Assembly: GCF_002902845.1 (NCBI RefSeq)
Contig: NZ_PPTF01000006.1
Span: 24,307-88,306, forward strand
Source: Chromobacterium sinusclupearum
GTDB taxonomy: Bacteria; Pseudomonadota; Gammaproteobacteria; Burkholderiales; Chromobacteriaceae
Reading direction: 5' to 3'
DNA: 64,000 bases
The notes under the pieces were generated by a model that had not been told where the DNA came from, did not search any database, and worked only from the letters and a program-made list of their open reading frames with translations. Positions 17,243 through 25,667 of the stretch are shown here, piece after piece. Position 1 is the stretch's first letter. Every line of letters starts with the position of its first letter. A program made the translations under genes and the position numbers.

Positions 17243-18337
17243 TTAGCGCTGGGCCGCTCGAATCGCTGCCAATGCCTGCTCCAACGCATCGAAGCCGCCC
17301 TCCTTCGAACCAAGGAAACGAATATCCAAACCGTCCGACGTCGAGAGGTTGAACTGACTGTAGGCACAAATGGGCAGTTGGCGGTTGTTCTTGAAGCGCT
17401 TGTCGGGGCCACCCTTCTTGTTCACGTACTGCCATGTCTGGTCGATGATGCGGGCATCGCCCGGGACTGACTCGCTCTCGATGTACCGCACGAATTCGCT
17501 GACACCGTGGAGGCGTGCGTAGTCGACGGCACCTACGGACTTCCCTTGAAAAGCTAGGACACGGTCAGGAAAGAACGCCAGCGTAGTACGTTCTGCGGTC
17601 AGAACGGGTACAGGGATGTTCGCGACAACCCCTGGAGCTTGGCCCAAGGTCAGGCTAGCGGCACCAAACTTCAGACCTTGGCTCGCCCCCGCCGAATACT
17701 TCGTATCGGCGTAGCGTGACGTGGTGGTGATGGACTTAAGCTTGCGCGCCGCCGCGGCATGGGAGACCGCACCTGACAACCGTTCGAACAAGTCGCTAGT
17801 TGCCTGGTCCGGCTCATAGAAGAGCACGGTCAGCTTGCGCATCTGGTCGCGCCAATACACCCAGCCAATCAACCCTACGCCAATGACGAAGGCCGTCAGT
17901 CGAATAAAAGACGGCCATGTCTCGCTGGCGGGGTAGAGTATGTAGAACAGCAGCAAGACCACAACCGCGGCCATGGGCCACAGTGGAAGCTTGGCACGCT
18001 GCTCGTTCATTGACTGCAGCAGCGCATCGCTGGTGGAGTCGCGCAGTTCGAGGACGCTCTTCGTCCCATGCTCGACGGTGGCGACAATATTGTCGTCGGC
18101 GACAACTTGCACGTCCTGTGGGCGCCCAGGCATCACGACAGGCTGTACCCCAGCAGGTTGCCGAGCGTTCAAGCTCTTGCGATAGCGGAAACCACCTACT
18201 CCCCCGCTGATGTACGCGCCGCGCGGCCCGGTACCGATACGAAGGCCCGGGACGCCAACCGACATGCCAATGCCGGAACCGGAGAAGTTGAAGCGCACAG
18301 CGCCGAACTTCACGCTGCGAGAAAAGCTGAGACCCAT
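17243..18337 (-). CDS. DUF4236-domain membrane protein
   Basis: A 364-residue protein. The N-terminal ~55 residues are a DUF4236 domain, glycine-rich beta repeats (GLSFSRSVKFGAVRFNFSG, then GTGPRGAYISGGVGG). Two hydrophobic segments around residues 115-155 (LWPMAAVVVLLLFYILYP and FIRLTAFVIGVGLIGWVYW) anchor it in the inner membrane, with a soluble C-terminal domain. ATG 18337 follows AAGGAGGA. It is 70 bases downstream of the helicase-Vsr gene in the same direction, so they probably form one operon. DUF4236 has no established function. Confidence 0.75.
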   Translation of the reverse strand: MGLSFSRSVKFGAVRFNFSGSGIGMSVGVPGLRIGTGPRGAYISGGVGGFRYRKSLNARQPAGVQPVVMPGRPQDVQVVADDNIVATVEHGTKSVLELRDSTSDALLQSMNEQRAKLPLWPMAAVVVLLLFYILYPASETWPSFIRLTAFVIGVGLIGWVYWRDQMRKLTVLFYEPDQATSDLFERLSGAVSHAAAARKLKSITTTSRYADTKYSAGASQGLKFGAASLTLGQAPGVVANIPVPVLTAERTTLAFFPDRVLAFQGKSVGAVDYARLHGVSEFVRYIESESVPGDARIIDQTWQYVNKKGGPDKRFKNNRQLPICAYSQFNLSTSDGLDIRFLGSKEGGFDALEQALAAIRAAQR

Positions 18338-18407
18338 ACGTCCTCCTTGATGACTGTTGTGCCCTTCAGTCGAGAGCTGTTTCACCGGTATTGGGTTGGT
18401 TTAAGTT

Positions 18408-21400
18408 CTACTTGCCGGCCGCGATGGCAGCCTCCAAAGCCTCAGCTACCGCGTCGTTCACAGCGTTCGCGGGCTGCCCAGCTTTCCACGTGCGGGTTTC
18501 GACGAGAGATGGGATTCGCTCGATAGCGCCAATCGGCTCGATGCCCATTGCGGCCAGGCGGTCGAGCAAGTCCCGCAGTACCTCGTCCTTGCGAAGCGAC
18601 CAGGTCGAAGCAAAGCAGCGCCAGAACGTCCAACCTGCCCGCTCTAGGACGCGTTGCCGGCCCATGTCCGCAGCCCACCGGTCCGGACCGTGGAACTCAT
18701 CACCATCGCACTCGATGGCCAGTCGGCTGTCGTCGGCCCCTTCCACCACCATGTCGATGCGGAATGAACCGGCCTTGACTTGCGGTACCACGTGGTAGCC
18801 CCGGCTGAATAACGCGGTGTAGACCTCTTTCTCAAAACCGGATTCGCAATCCTCGATGAGGCTCTTGGTCTCTTCGACGCTGCCATCCAGCGGCTTGGTA
18901 AAGTGCTCCAGCATCCCTCGACGCAGGTCCACATGAGAGAGGTCCGCCAGATGGACAGAGCGGACGAGATACATACGGTCCCGCGCACGGCTGGCCGCAA
19001 CGTTGAATCGCTGCTCGAAGGTGTTACCCGACAAGGCCTTGCAGTTTGTTGGGTCAACAACCATGGACAGGAACATGATGTCCCGCTCGCTGCCTTGGAA
19101 CAGGCGAGCATCTCCGCACTCGAACTTGCGGTGCAGCAGCTCCACGGCGCTCACGCGGGAGCGAACCAACGTGTCGATGTACTTCGCCTGGTCCGGGCCC
19201 AGCAGCGACACGACGCCAAGCGTCCGTCCCGCGAACTTCGGGTCAGCGACTAGGGCGGCAATCTCCTCAGCTATGGCCAGGGCCTCAAGACGGTTCTCAT
19301 CCCTGACACCGCGCTTGCCGCCTTCGACGTAGATGTCAATCAGCGGCGGGTCGAGGCGCTCGGAGGCCTTGGGGATGCGCAGAGGCTGGATGAATCCGTC
19401 GTAGAACCTGTTGCTGTAGGCAATGATGGGCGGCACACACCGGAAGTGCTCTCGCAGCATCACCTTCTGGGCAGCGAACACCGTCGAGGCGACGTCGTAG
19501 AGCGACTTCTCGGGCGTCAGGACGGTGGCGAACGGCTGGTCAAACAGGAAGCGGTCCTTGAGCTCCTGGATGCGAACCGCGGACATGAAGCCGCCGTCCG
19601 GCGAGACCTGCTTGTCGTCGCCAACGACCAGAATCTTCTTCCCACGCAACACGGCAGGCAACGCCCACAGGTCTGATTGGCTGGCCTCGTCCACGATGAC
19701 TAGGTCAAAGCACCCGAGCTGAGACGGCAGCGTTTCGGAGACCTTGGCATGACTCATGACCCAGCACGGGACAGCACCCTGCGCATCGTTCATCGCCTTC
19801 TGAGCATCCCGACGGTGTCGGGTCGCATTGGGGCCGGTGCCCATGCCGATGCGCCGGACGGCCGTGCGGTAGGTCTCCAGTGCTGACAGCACCTTTGGAG
19901 AGGCGCCCAGCTTTGTGGATAGCCAGGCCGACTTGGAAACGAGGTCCTCATACAGGCGAGCCAAGCCTACTTCCAGGTCCCGCCGGCGCGCAGCCAGCGT
20001 TCGAAACTCCTCGCGGGCTTCAATGGTGTCCAGGTGGTTCTTGACCCGTGCCCAGTTCCAGGCGTCGCGCCAGGTGGTCGGCATCGCCTTGTCATCGCCG
20101 GAGGCCTCAACCGGGATGCTTCGAATGCGCGCGGCCAGCTTCTGCCCACCAGCGCGTTCAACTTGGTCTGCCAGCTGGTTAACCACAGAGAGGTCGTGCG
20201 CCAGGCCTTCAATGCGCCGAACCTCACCAACCAGCTCTGCGTACCGCGCCACAGCACGTTCGACCGGCAGACGCGCAGCACCGAGGTCGTTCTCGACGAA
20301 GGCCCGCAACGACTCGGAGGCCGGCCCGGAGGTTCCCGCTAGCTTCTCTTGGAGCGTCGCGAGCGAGGTGGCTGCCTTGGCCAGGTCGGCGCGCGTGAGA
20401 TGGTGACGCAGGTGCTGCTGCACCTCCGCAAGTTCCGCTGCGGACCCCTTCAGCTGTGCCACGGGCGCCTGCGCGAAAACGCGCTCGGCATGGGCCGGCA
20501 GCTTGGCATCGAACTGCGTTGCCAGCTTGTGCGCTTTCAGCGCGAGGGTCGTGACCAGCTCGATGTTGCGCAGTCCAAAGACTCCGCCGCGTACCGCTGG
20601 TACCGACAGCACATCGGCGAACTCATTCCAGCGAACACTAAAGGACAGCACCTGCGCGTGAAGCTCGACGTATCGCTGCACATGGCCCCAGTCCTCCGCG
20701 CTCGCCGGGCTCAGGCCGGCAACCGTGATGGTAGCAACGTGTTCCTTCGCTGCGCCAGCCCCGAACGCCATCATGCCGAACGGCTTGCCCGTGCTCGCAC
20801 CCCGCGCAATGGCCTCGCGGGTCTTGACCGAGACCAAGGCTTCCTCGGGCACCTCAACGGGACGCTTCAGGAACGCGGCGCGCGCTTCGGTAAGGGCTTC
20901 GACCTCGCCGACAAGCGCCTCCAAGGCTTTACGCTCGCTTTGGCACGTTGGCAGGCCGCACTTCTTACGAAGCTGCTCTGTCCAGACCTCACCGGTCGCT
21001 TCAAGCTCATGGGCGAGCTCTTGAGCCTGCACCACAAGGGGCAGGAGGCTGCGTGCGCTATCAAGCACATCCGGTGTCGAGGAGCGAAGGGCAAGCAAGC
21101 GCCCCTGAGCTTCGGTCTCCTCTATTTCCCGCATGTCCACCAGCGCCTGGTGCAGCTGGCCAACATCGGCGGCCGGTAGCAGCCCTGAGCTCGAGGGGAT
21201 ACGCGCAGAAACGTAGACCAAATCCTGTCCGAGGCGTCGCCTGGCTTCGCGAAGGGCCGCGGCCTGTTCGCCAGTCAGCGGTGGGGCATTCTCTGGAACA
21301 AGAGAAATGGTGTCGTCGAACCAGCCATGCTGCTCATTGCCGTGGAGCACAAGCTCGGCCATCTTCTGTGCCCGCATCGGGACGCCATCGACTTCAACGT

Positions 21401-22967
21401 CGGACAGCTGCGACTGGGCGATTTCATCGACACGCCGGTCGATGGCCGCGAGCTCCACGTGCGCCCGCTCGATAGCGCTCTGGAAGGTGCAAATCTGCTT
21501 CCGGACGACCTCAGGGTTCAGCTGCGAGACGTTGTGGATGATGGCTTCAATCGACGACTGAAACTGCCGCATCCCTTCGCGGTCGCCTGCCAGCAGAGCA
21601 ACCGTCAGCGGCTGCACTTCCTTGGGAATCTTCGACTGCAAAACTTCGAGGGCTTGCTCGCCCTTCGAGGTCACGAGGACCTTCCGCCCAGTGGCCAAGT
21701 AGTGGCAGACGATGTTGGCGATGGTGTGGGTCTTGCCGGTGCCAGGAGGCCCTTGCACCGCGACGCCATCGGAGCGCTCAAGCTGCTCAACGATGGTCAC
21801 CTGCTCCTGGTTGTACGGCAAGGGGAAGTAGAGCTCGCGCGACTCGCCCTTCGCTCCGGCGCCGCCGGTGTAGCCAGACAGTCCTCGGAAGGCCACCGGC
21901 TCGTAGGTCATGTGCTGGTCCGACGGAGGCGTCACCAAGGCCAATGGGCCGAGCGGAATCTCGCAGTTGTCGGCAAGACGCTGCTTCAGGCGCTCGATGT
22001 CTTCGTGCAGATAGTTGTTCGGCCGAGGACGCGAAAGAACCACCCAGCTGTCGCTGACCACCAGCTCGTCGGTCGGCGTCGGGAACGCTTCGATACCGTT
22101 CACGAACCGTCCGTTCTCATGCAGGTTCCCGGCGACCAGCTTCAGGAGATGCTCATAGCTGCCTGGGTCGAACGGAGTCACGGGGCGGTCGGCACCTTTG
22201 GCGAGGGCCTCACGGGCGGCGCGCTCGACGTCCGCAGTGCTCGGAAGCAAGCACGCAGCAAACGCATCAAACTCGAAGCGAGGGTCAACGGACCGGGGGC
22301 GTAGCGCGATGGCAAGCGTAGTCTCGTCCAAGGCTAGCTCCATGGCCTGGGTCAGAAGCGGGTACTGGAAGTCCACCTGGGTACTGCCGAAGCGTTCCGC
22401 ATAGTTGAGCTTCCAGGCAGCAACACCAACACCCCAAACCAGCTCGTGCGGCTTGGCGGTCTCTTCGGACTCCAGCTGGTGCTTGATGGCGAACAGGTCG
22501 CCGTAGAGGGAAATCGTCTTGCGGCGCGGAATCTCACCCGCAGCCCAGGCCGCCCACAAGGGCGCGTACTGCGCCAAAACTTGTTGGGACGACGACTGCC
22601 ACCGAGCTTCAACCAAGGGCTGCTGCTCCTCCGACTTGGTCTGGCTTTCCGCCAAGATACGGCTCTTGAGCGTGGCCTCGTCAATCCGTGGTGCGGCACC
22701 TTCCGGGTTGTCGCTGACGACGATGATTCCCTTCCACTGTTCCGCGGGTAGCGCCGGCGGAGCCTTCGCTTCCAGCCGTGCCACTTCCATCCAAATGTGG
22801 TCACCATCCAACTTAATATCGAAATCAACGCCCGGGAGTCCTTGGAGGTCAGGCCTCCCCTTCAGAAAGCCCTTACAGCCCTGCAGCGTGAAGCCACGAG
22901 GGTCGATTTCTTTGTCTTGCTCCAGGACGTAGTCCAGAAGTTTGTTAAGCAAACTGTTTGGGCTCAT
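18408..22967 (-). CDS. SF1 helicase with C-terminal Vsr-like nuclease (defence candidate)
   Basis: A 1519-residue protein with GGAGGG ahead of its ATG. The first ~380 residues are a helicase-associated N-terminal region. Walker A is VQGPPGTGKTHT (near residue 405). After a long coiled-coil insertion comes Walker B, LVIVDEASQSD (near 1090), and a UvrD/Upf1-type second RecA domain (GDDKQVSPDG, then FNVAASRARDRMYLV). The last ~120 residues are a Vsr/DUF559-like REase fold: RIDMVVEGADD, AIECDGDEFHG, then RAGWTFWRCFASTW. SF1 helicase-Vsr fusions of this size include known or predicted antiphage proteins such as the DUF4011-helicase-Vsr group. Whether its first domain is DUF4011 needs a profile search. 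A defence role is inferred from architecture and surroundings. Confidence 0.85.
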   Translation of the reverse strand: MSPNSLLNKLLDYVLEQDKEIDPRGFTLQGCKGFLKGRPDLQGLPGVDFDIKLDGDHIWMEVARLEAKAPPALPAEQWKGIIVVSDNPEGAAPRIDEATLKSRILAESQTKSEEQQPLVEARWQSSSQQVLAQYAPLWAAWAAGEIPRRKTISLYGDLFAIKHQLESEETAKPHELVWGVGVAAWKLNYAERFGSTQVDFQYPLLTQAMELALDETTLAIALRPRSVDPRFEFDAFAACLLPSTADVERAAREALAKGADRPVTPFDPGSYEHLLKLVAGNLHENGRFVNGIEAFPTPTDELVVSDSWVVLSRPRPNNYLHEDIERLKQRLADNCEIPLGPLALVTPPSDQHMTYEPVAFRGLSGYTGGAGAKGESRELYFPLPYNQEQVTIVEQLERSDGVAVQGPPGTGKTHTIANIVCHYLATGRKVLVTSKGEQALEVLQSKIPKEVQPLTVALLAGDREGMRQFQSSIEAIIHNVSQLNPEVVRKQICTFQSAIERAHVELAAIDRRVDEIAQSQLSDVEVDGVPMRAQKMAELVLHGNEQHGWFDDTISLVPENAPPLTGEQAAALREARRRLGQDLVYVSARIPSSSGLLPAADVGQLHQALVDMREIEETEAQGRLLALRSSTPDVLDSARSLLPLVVQAQELAHELEATGEVWTEQLRKKCGLPTCQSERKALEALVGEVEALTEARAAFLKRPVEVPEEALVSVKTREAIARGASTGKPFGMMAFGAGAAKEHVATITVAGLSPASAEDWGHVQRYVELHAQVLSFSVRWNEFADVLSVPAVRGGVFGLRNIELVTTLALKAHKLATQFDAKLPAHAERVFAQAPVAQLKGSAAELAEVQQHLRHHLTRADLAKAATSLATLQEKLAGTSGPASESLRAFVENDLGAARLPVERAVARYAELVGEVRRIEGLAHDLSVVNQLADQVERAGGQKLAARIRSIPVEASGDDKAMPTTWRDAWNWARVKNHLDTIEAREEFRTLAARRRDLEVGLARLYEDLVSKSAWLSTKLGASPKVLSALETYRTAVRRIGMGTGPNATRHRRDAQKAMNDAQGAVPCWVMSHAKVSETLPSQLGCFDLVIVDEASQSDLWALPAVLRGKKILVVGDDKQVSPDGGFMSAVRIQELKDRFLFDQPFATVLTPEKSLYDVASTVFAAQKVMLREHFRCVPPIIAYSNRFYDGFIQPLRIPKASERLDPPLIDIYVEGGKRGVRDENRLEALAIAEEIAALVADPKFAGRTLGVVSLLGPDQAKYIDTLVRSRVSAVELLHRKFECGDARLFQGSERDIMFLSMVVDPTNCKALSGNTFEQRFNVAASRARDRMYLVRSVHLADLSHVDLRRGMLEHFTKPLDGSVEETKSLIEDCESGFEKEVYTALFSRGYHVVPQVKAGSFRIDMVVEGADDSRLAIECDGDEFHGPDRWAADMGRQRVLERAGWTFWRCFASTWSLRKDEVLRDLLDRLAAMGIEPIGAIERIPSLVETRTWKAGQPANAVNDAVAEALEAAIAAGK

Positions 22968-23294
22968 CGTCCCTCCTGTTCATGATGTTCTGGTGCAGCT
23001 ATTGTGAACGGCTAGCAAGTTAGCTTGAAGATGGATGCGTGCAGAGGCAATGCCGGACTCCTGTGCTTCCCCGCCACGAATAGAGAGGCTCGATAGTTTT
23101 CCTGTCCAACAAACCTTCCATAGTTCTGCAGCGGGGATAGCTCTTCGGATATAGTCAAGAAGACTGCTTCGGACGCCCATATATTTTACGAAACTATCAA
23201 TGGAATTGGCCCCATAAAATTATCATTTTATGGGGCCTTGCTTCACGGCTTAAGCACTTAGCTGCACACTCCTCCATGATACAAGGTCAGATTA
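22968..23294. other. Intergenic region, no gene seen
   Basis: About 330 bases between the helicase operon and the effector operon, containing the terminator hairpin at 23208-23237. The frame 22980-23180 lacks start context and homology and is not accepted. The helicase promoter is presumably near 23000. Confidence 0.4.
23208..23237 (-). terminator. Hairpin terminator of the T6SS effector operon
   Basis: Perfect 13-base arms GGCCCCATAAAAT / ATTTTATGGGGCC with a 4-base loop, 57 bases beyond the immunity gene stop. There is no long T run, so efficiency is uncertain. Confidence 0.6.
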
Positions 23295-24473
23295 CTACTT
23301 TTCTAAATACCAAATCGTGCTGCCATATGTGGAGTTCGGGAAATTCGGCATCAACTCACCCTGGCTAAAGTGACGGCGTGAATTCTCCATCGCAGGGGTC
23401 CACCAGTAGCCACTTTCCGGGCACGGCTTGTCAGCTTCACAGCGCATACCTTCGATAGCGGGTGCCGACTCGAGCGCTGCCTCCGGCAGTGGCACCGAGT
23501 CAAATCGCGCATACCAGCTTACGGTTTCCGCCTTATCAAACCCATTCCGTTGAGGCAGGTAGTAATGCAGGGAGCCCGGTTCCGTGGTACGTATCGACCT
23601 CAGCAAGTGATTGACAATCACATAGGACTCAGGAGGGCTATTGTCTGGCGCACCCAAGTCTGGATAACGCCCCGCCTGAATAATAAGTCCGCCAGAATGA
23701 CGACGTACTATTATGTCTTGCCAAGGTGCCAGTGTAGCTCGAATTGCCTCTTCACCATTGAGCTGCTGTACAAACTCGTTTCCCAGAATCGTGTACCAAT
23801 CTACACCCTTAATGTGGCTCTTCAGTTCGAACCCACCAGCACTGAATGAGCGGGTATCGATATTTAAGCCAATGAAACGCTGCGCAAGCTCATACTCATT
23901 GGGCAAATACCGATGATAGTCATAGGGCAGAATGGGGGACAAACCGCCATAACCATGGACAGGTTGCAAAGCCTCGCATATAAATGTGACCAACTCCTGG
24001 TATTGACCAAGTTCTGCTTCGTCGAACACAGTAGTGGCAGGCAACACCATTTTGAAAAACGATTTGTCACCCCATCCTTCATGGATACTTTGCTGCGTCA
24101 AGCAGGAGACTGAGTACTCCGGTGCCAAGTCAGGCACGGCTTCGCTACTTACAAACCACTCAATCCGCTCATGCGGGTCAGTGATTTCCAATATCTTATT
24201 TCTGGACTTTTGATAGTCGGATGCCCCCATCTTCTTAGTTTTGGCATCCATATATTTTTGCCCCTTTAGCTTCCCGCCAAAGAGTGAATAAAACTTATCG
24301 AAACACTCGATGAGTTTTTTCCTAACCTCAATAGTGCTGCCCTTCTCAAAGAAAAAAGTAGCAATCAAACCAGGTCTGATGACGATGCTATCATCAGACC
24401 CCAAATTCCAAGTCAGCTCATCTTGATACTGGCGAAGTCGCAGCAATGGCTGCGGCATCTCTTTTTGTTCCAT
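23295..24473 (-). CDS. DUF3396-family immunity protein for the VRR-NUC effector
   Basis: A 392-residue soluble protein 15 bases downstream of the effector gene. The N-terminal part has DUF3396 features (IRPGLIATFFFEKGSTIEVRK, then GVDWYTILG and a QLNGEEAIRA segment). The last ~50 residues form a second module, CPESGYWWTP ... HFSQGELMPNFPNSTYGSTI, a pattern found in type VI immunity proteins. DUF3396 proteins are established immunity partners of VRR-NUC (TseV) effectors in Salmonella, where they bind and block the nuclease. The gene order VgrG-effector-immunity supports the call. Confidence 0.85.
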   Translation of the reverse strand: MEQKEMPQPLLRLRQYQDELTWNLGSDDSIVIRPGLIATFFFEKGSTIEVRKKLIECFDKFYSLFGGKLKGQKYMDAKTKKMGASDYQKSRNKILEITDPHERIEWFVSSEAVPDLAPEYSVSCLTQQSIHEGWGDKSFFKMVLPATTVFDEAELGQYQELVTFICEALQPVHGYGGLSPILPYDYHRYLPNEYELAQRFIGLNIDTRSFSAGGFELKSHIKGVDWYTILGNEFVQQLNGEEAIRATLAPWQDIIVRRHSGGLIIQAGRYPDLGAPDNSPPESYVIVNHLLRSIRTTEPGSLHYYLPQRNGFDKAETVSWYARFDSVPLPEAALESAPAIEGMRCEADKPCPESGYWWTPAMENSRRHFSQGELMPNFPNSTYGSTIWYLEK

Positions 24474-24488
24474 TGTGCAATCCCTAAC

Positions 24489-25667
24489 TCATGCGGCTGA
24501 CGCGACTGTGGCGCCACCAAGTATCCCTACACAGGCCAGAAAGCCCGCAACCAGCTCTGCCGGCAATGCGAGCACCATGACCACAGCCATCGAGACCACG
24601 AGGGCGATACCGACGACCACCTTGCCCACGTTGAGCAAAATCTGCCCCCACTCAATCTGACGAATCTCGTCCCAGGCGATGTCGCAGTAGCGCTCAATTT
24701 TAGCCCACGCCGCCTTCAGCTGCTCTTCGGTCCAACGCGCTAGCACCTGCCCCTGCTCGTTGACCCAGGTCCAGGCATGACTCGCCTGGTCGCGAACCCA
24801 GCGGCCTGACTCTAGCAGCCAAGCCGCCTCACTGGCCAGCCAAGCCTGGGTGTCTTGCGCCAGACCTGTCATGCCTTTTTTGGCGTTAGCCCACATTTCA
24901 TTCAACTCGCGCTGTAGCTGTAGACCCCAATCCTGGATGTAGCCTGGGGTTGAGACCGGAACGGGACTGTAGATGGGCGCGGGTACACGTTGGCTTTGGG
25001 ATTTAGATTTTGCCTGGGGCTGGGGGCTAAAAACAGGCGCTTTTACCGACTCCGAGGCTTCCTTTTTCTTCTTTTTATCAAGTACATCAAGGACAGTAAA
25101 ACGGTCATCACCACCAGCAATCCGTTTGTAGGCATCTTCTTGCCCCCGCCCAAATTCGTCACCAGGAAATTTGATTTCAACCACCCGTGCAAGGTTGTCT
25201 CCGTGAGCTACGCCATCGTGGTCAGCAGCCGCTCTGCCTGGCCAGCGCGTCCCCTTGTCCTTCACGATAATCAGGTCGGGACGACGCAAATAGCCTTTTG
25301 ACAGCCCCTTGGGAAAGGGGTTGATGGTATGCCGGCGATTCGCGCCGTCGGCGCGCAGGCTCGAGCTGAGGAAAGGCACTGGCGGGTTGCGCGTCAGGTC
25401 GAAACTCACCTCTGCCTTGTAGAACCACTTGTACTCATGGCTGTACTCATCCAGGCGAATCAGGTTCGACATGGTGATTTGCCGCATATTGAGATTGTAA
25501 GTGCGCCCGGTCTTTTTACTCGTTACGCCTACCGACTTGGGTGCCAGAACCGCTACGTCGGCTTTCTCGGTCAGGTAGGGCTTGTTGTCCGGTTGCGGCA
25601 GCCGTGCGTATTCGGGACGCTCCTCCACGATGGTCATCGTGCCGCCTGCGGGTTGATACTTGGCCAT
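24489..25667 (-). CDS. Type VI secretion effector with VRR-NUC nuclease domain
   Basis: A 392-residue protein. The VRR-NUC PD-(D/E)xK site is visible as RRPDLIIVKD (D131), VVEIKF (E164, K166) and GQEDAY (Q176, Y180). These enzymes cut DNA in the recipient cell. A proline/serine linker (residues 205-240) leads to a tryptophan-rich helical tail and a hydrophobic C-terminus (about 340-392) that could be a membrane-crossing segment. The start overlaps the VgrG stop as TGATG, so translation is coupled, and the effector probably loads on that VgrG through its C-terminal extension. The tail is duplicated in the pseudogene at 16800-17225, where the nuclease half is lost. Confidence 0.87.
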   Translation of the reverse strand: MAKYQPAGGTMTIVEERPEYARLPQPDNKPYLTEKADVAVLAPKSVGVTSKKTGRTYNLNMRQITMSNLIRLDEYSHEYKWFYKAEVSFDLTRNPPVPFLSSSLRADGANRRHTINPFPKGLSKGYLRRPDLIIVKDKGTRWPGRAAADHDGVAHGDNLARVVEIKFPGDEFGRGQEDAYKRIAGGDDRFTVLDVLDKKKKKEASESVKAPVFSPQPQAKSKSQSQRVPAPIYSPVPVSTPGYIQDWGLQLQRELNEMWANAKKGMTGLAQDTQAWLASEAAWLLESGRWVRDQASHAWTWVNEQGQVLARWTEEQLKAAWAKIERYCDIAWDEIRQIEWGQILLNVGKVVVGIALVVSMAVVMVLALPAELVAGFLACVGILGGATVASAA

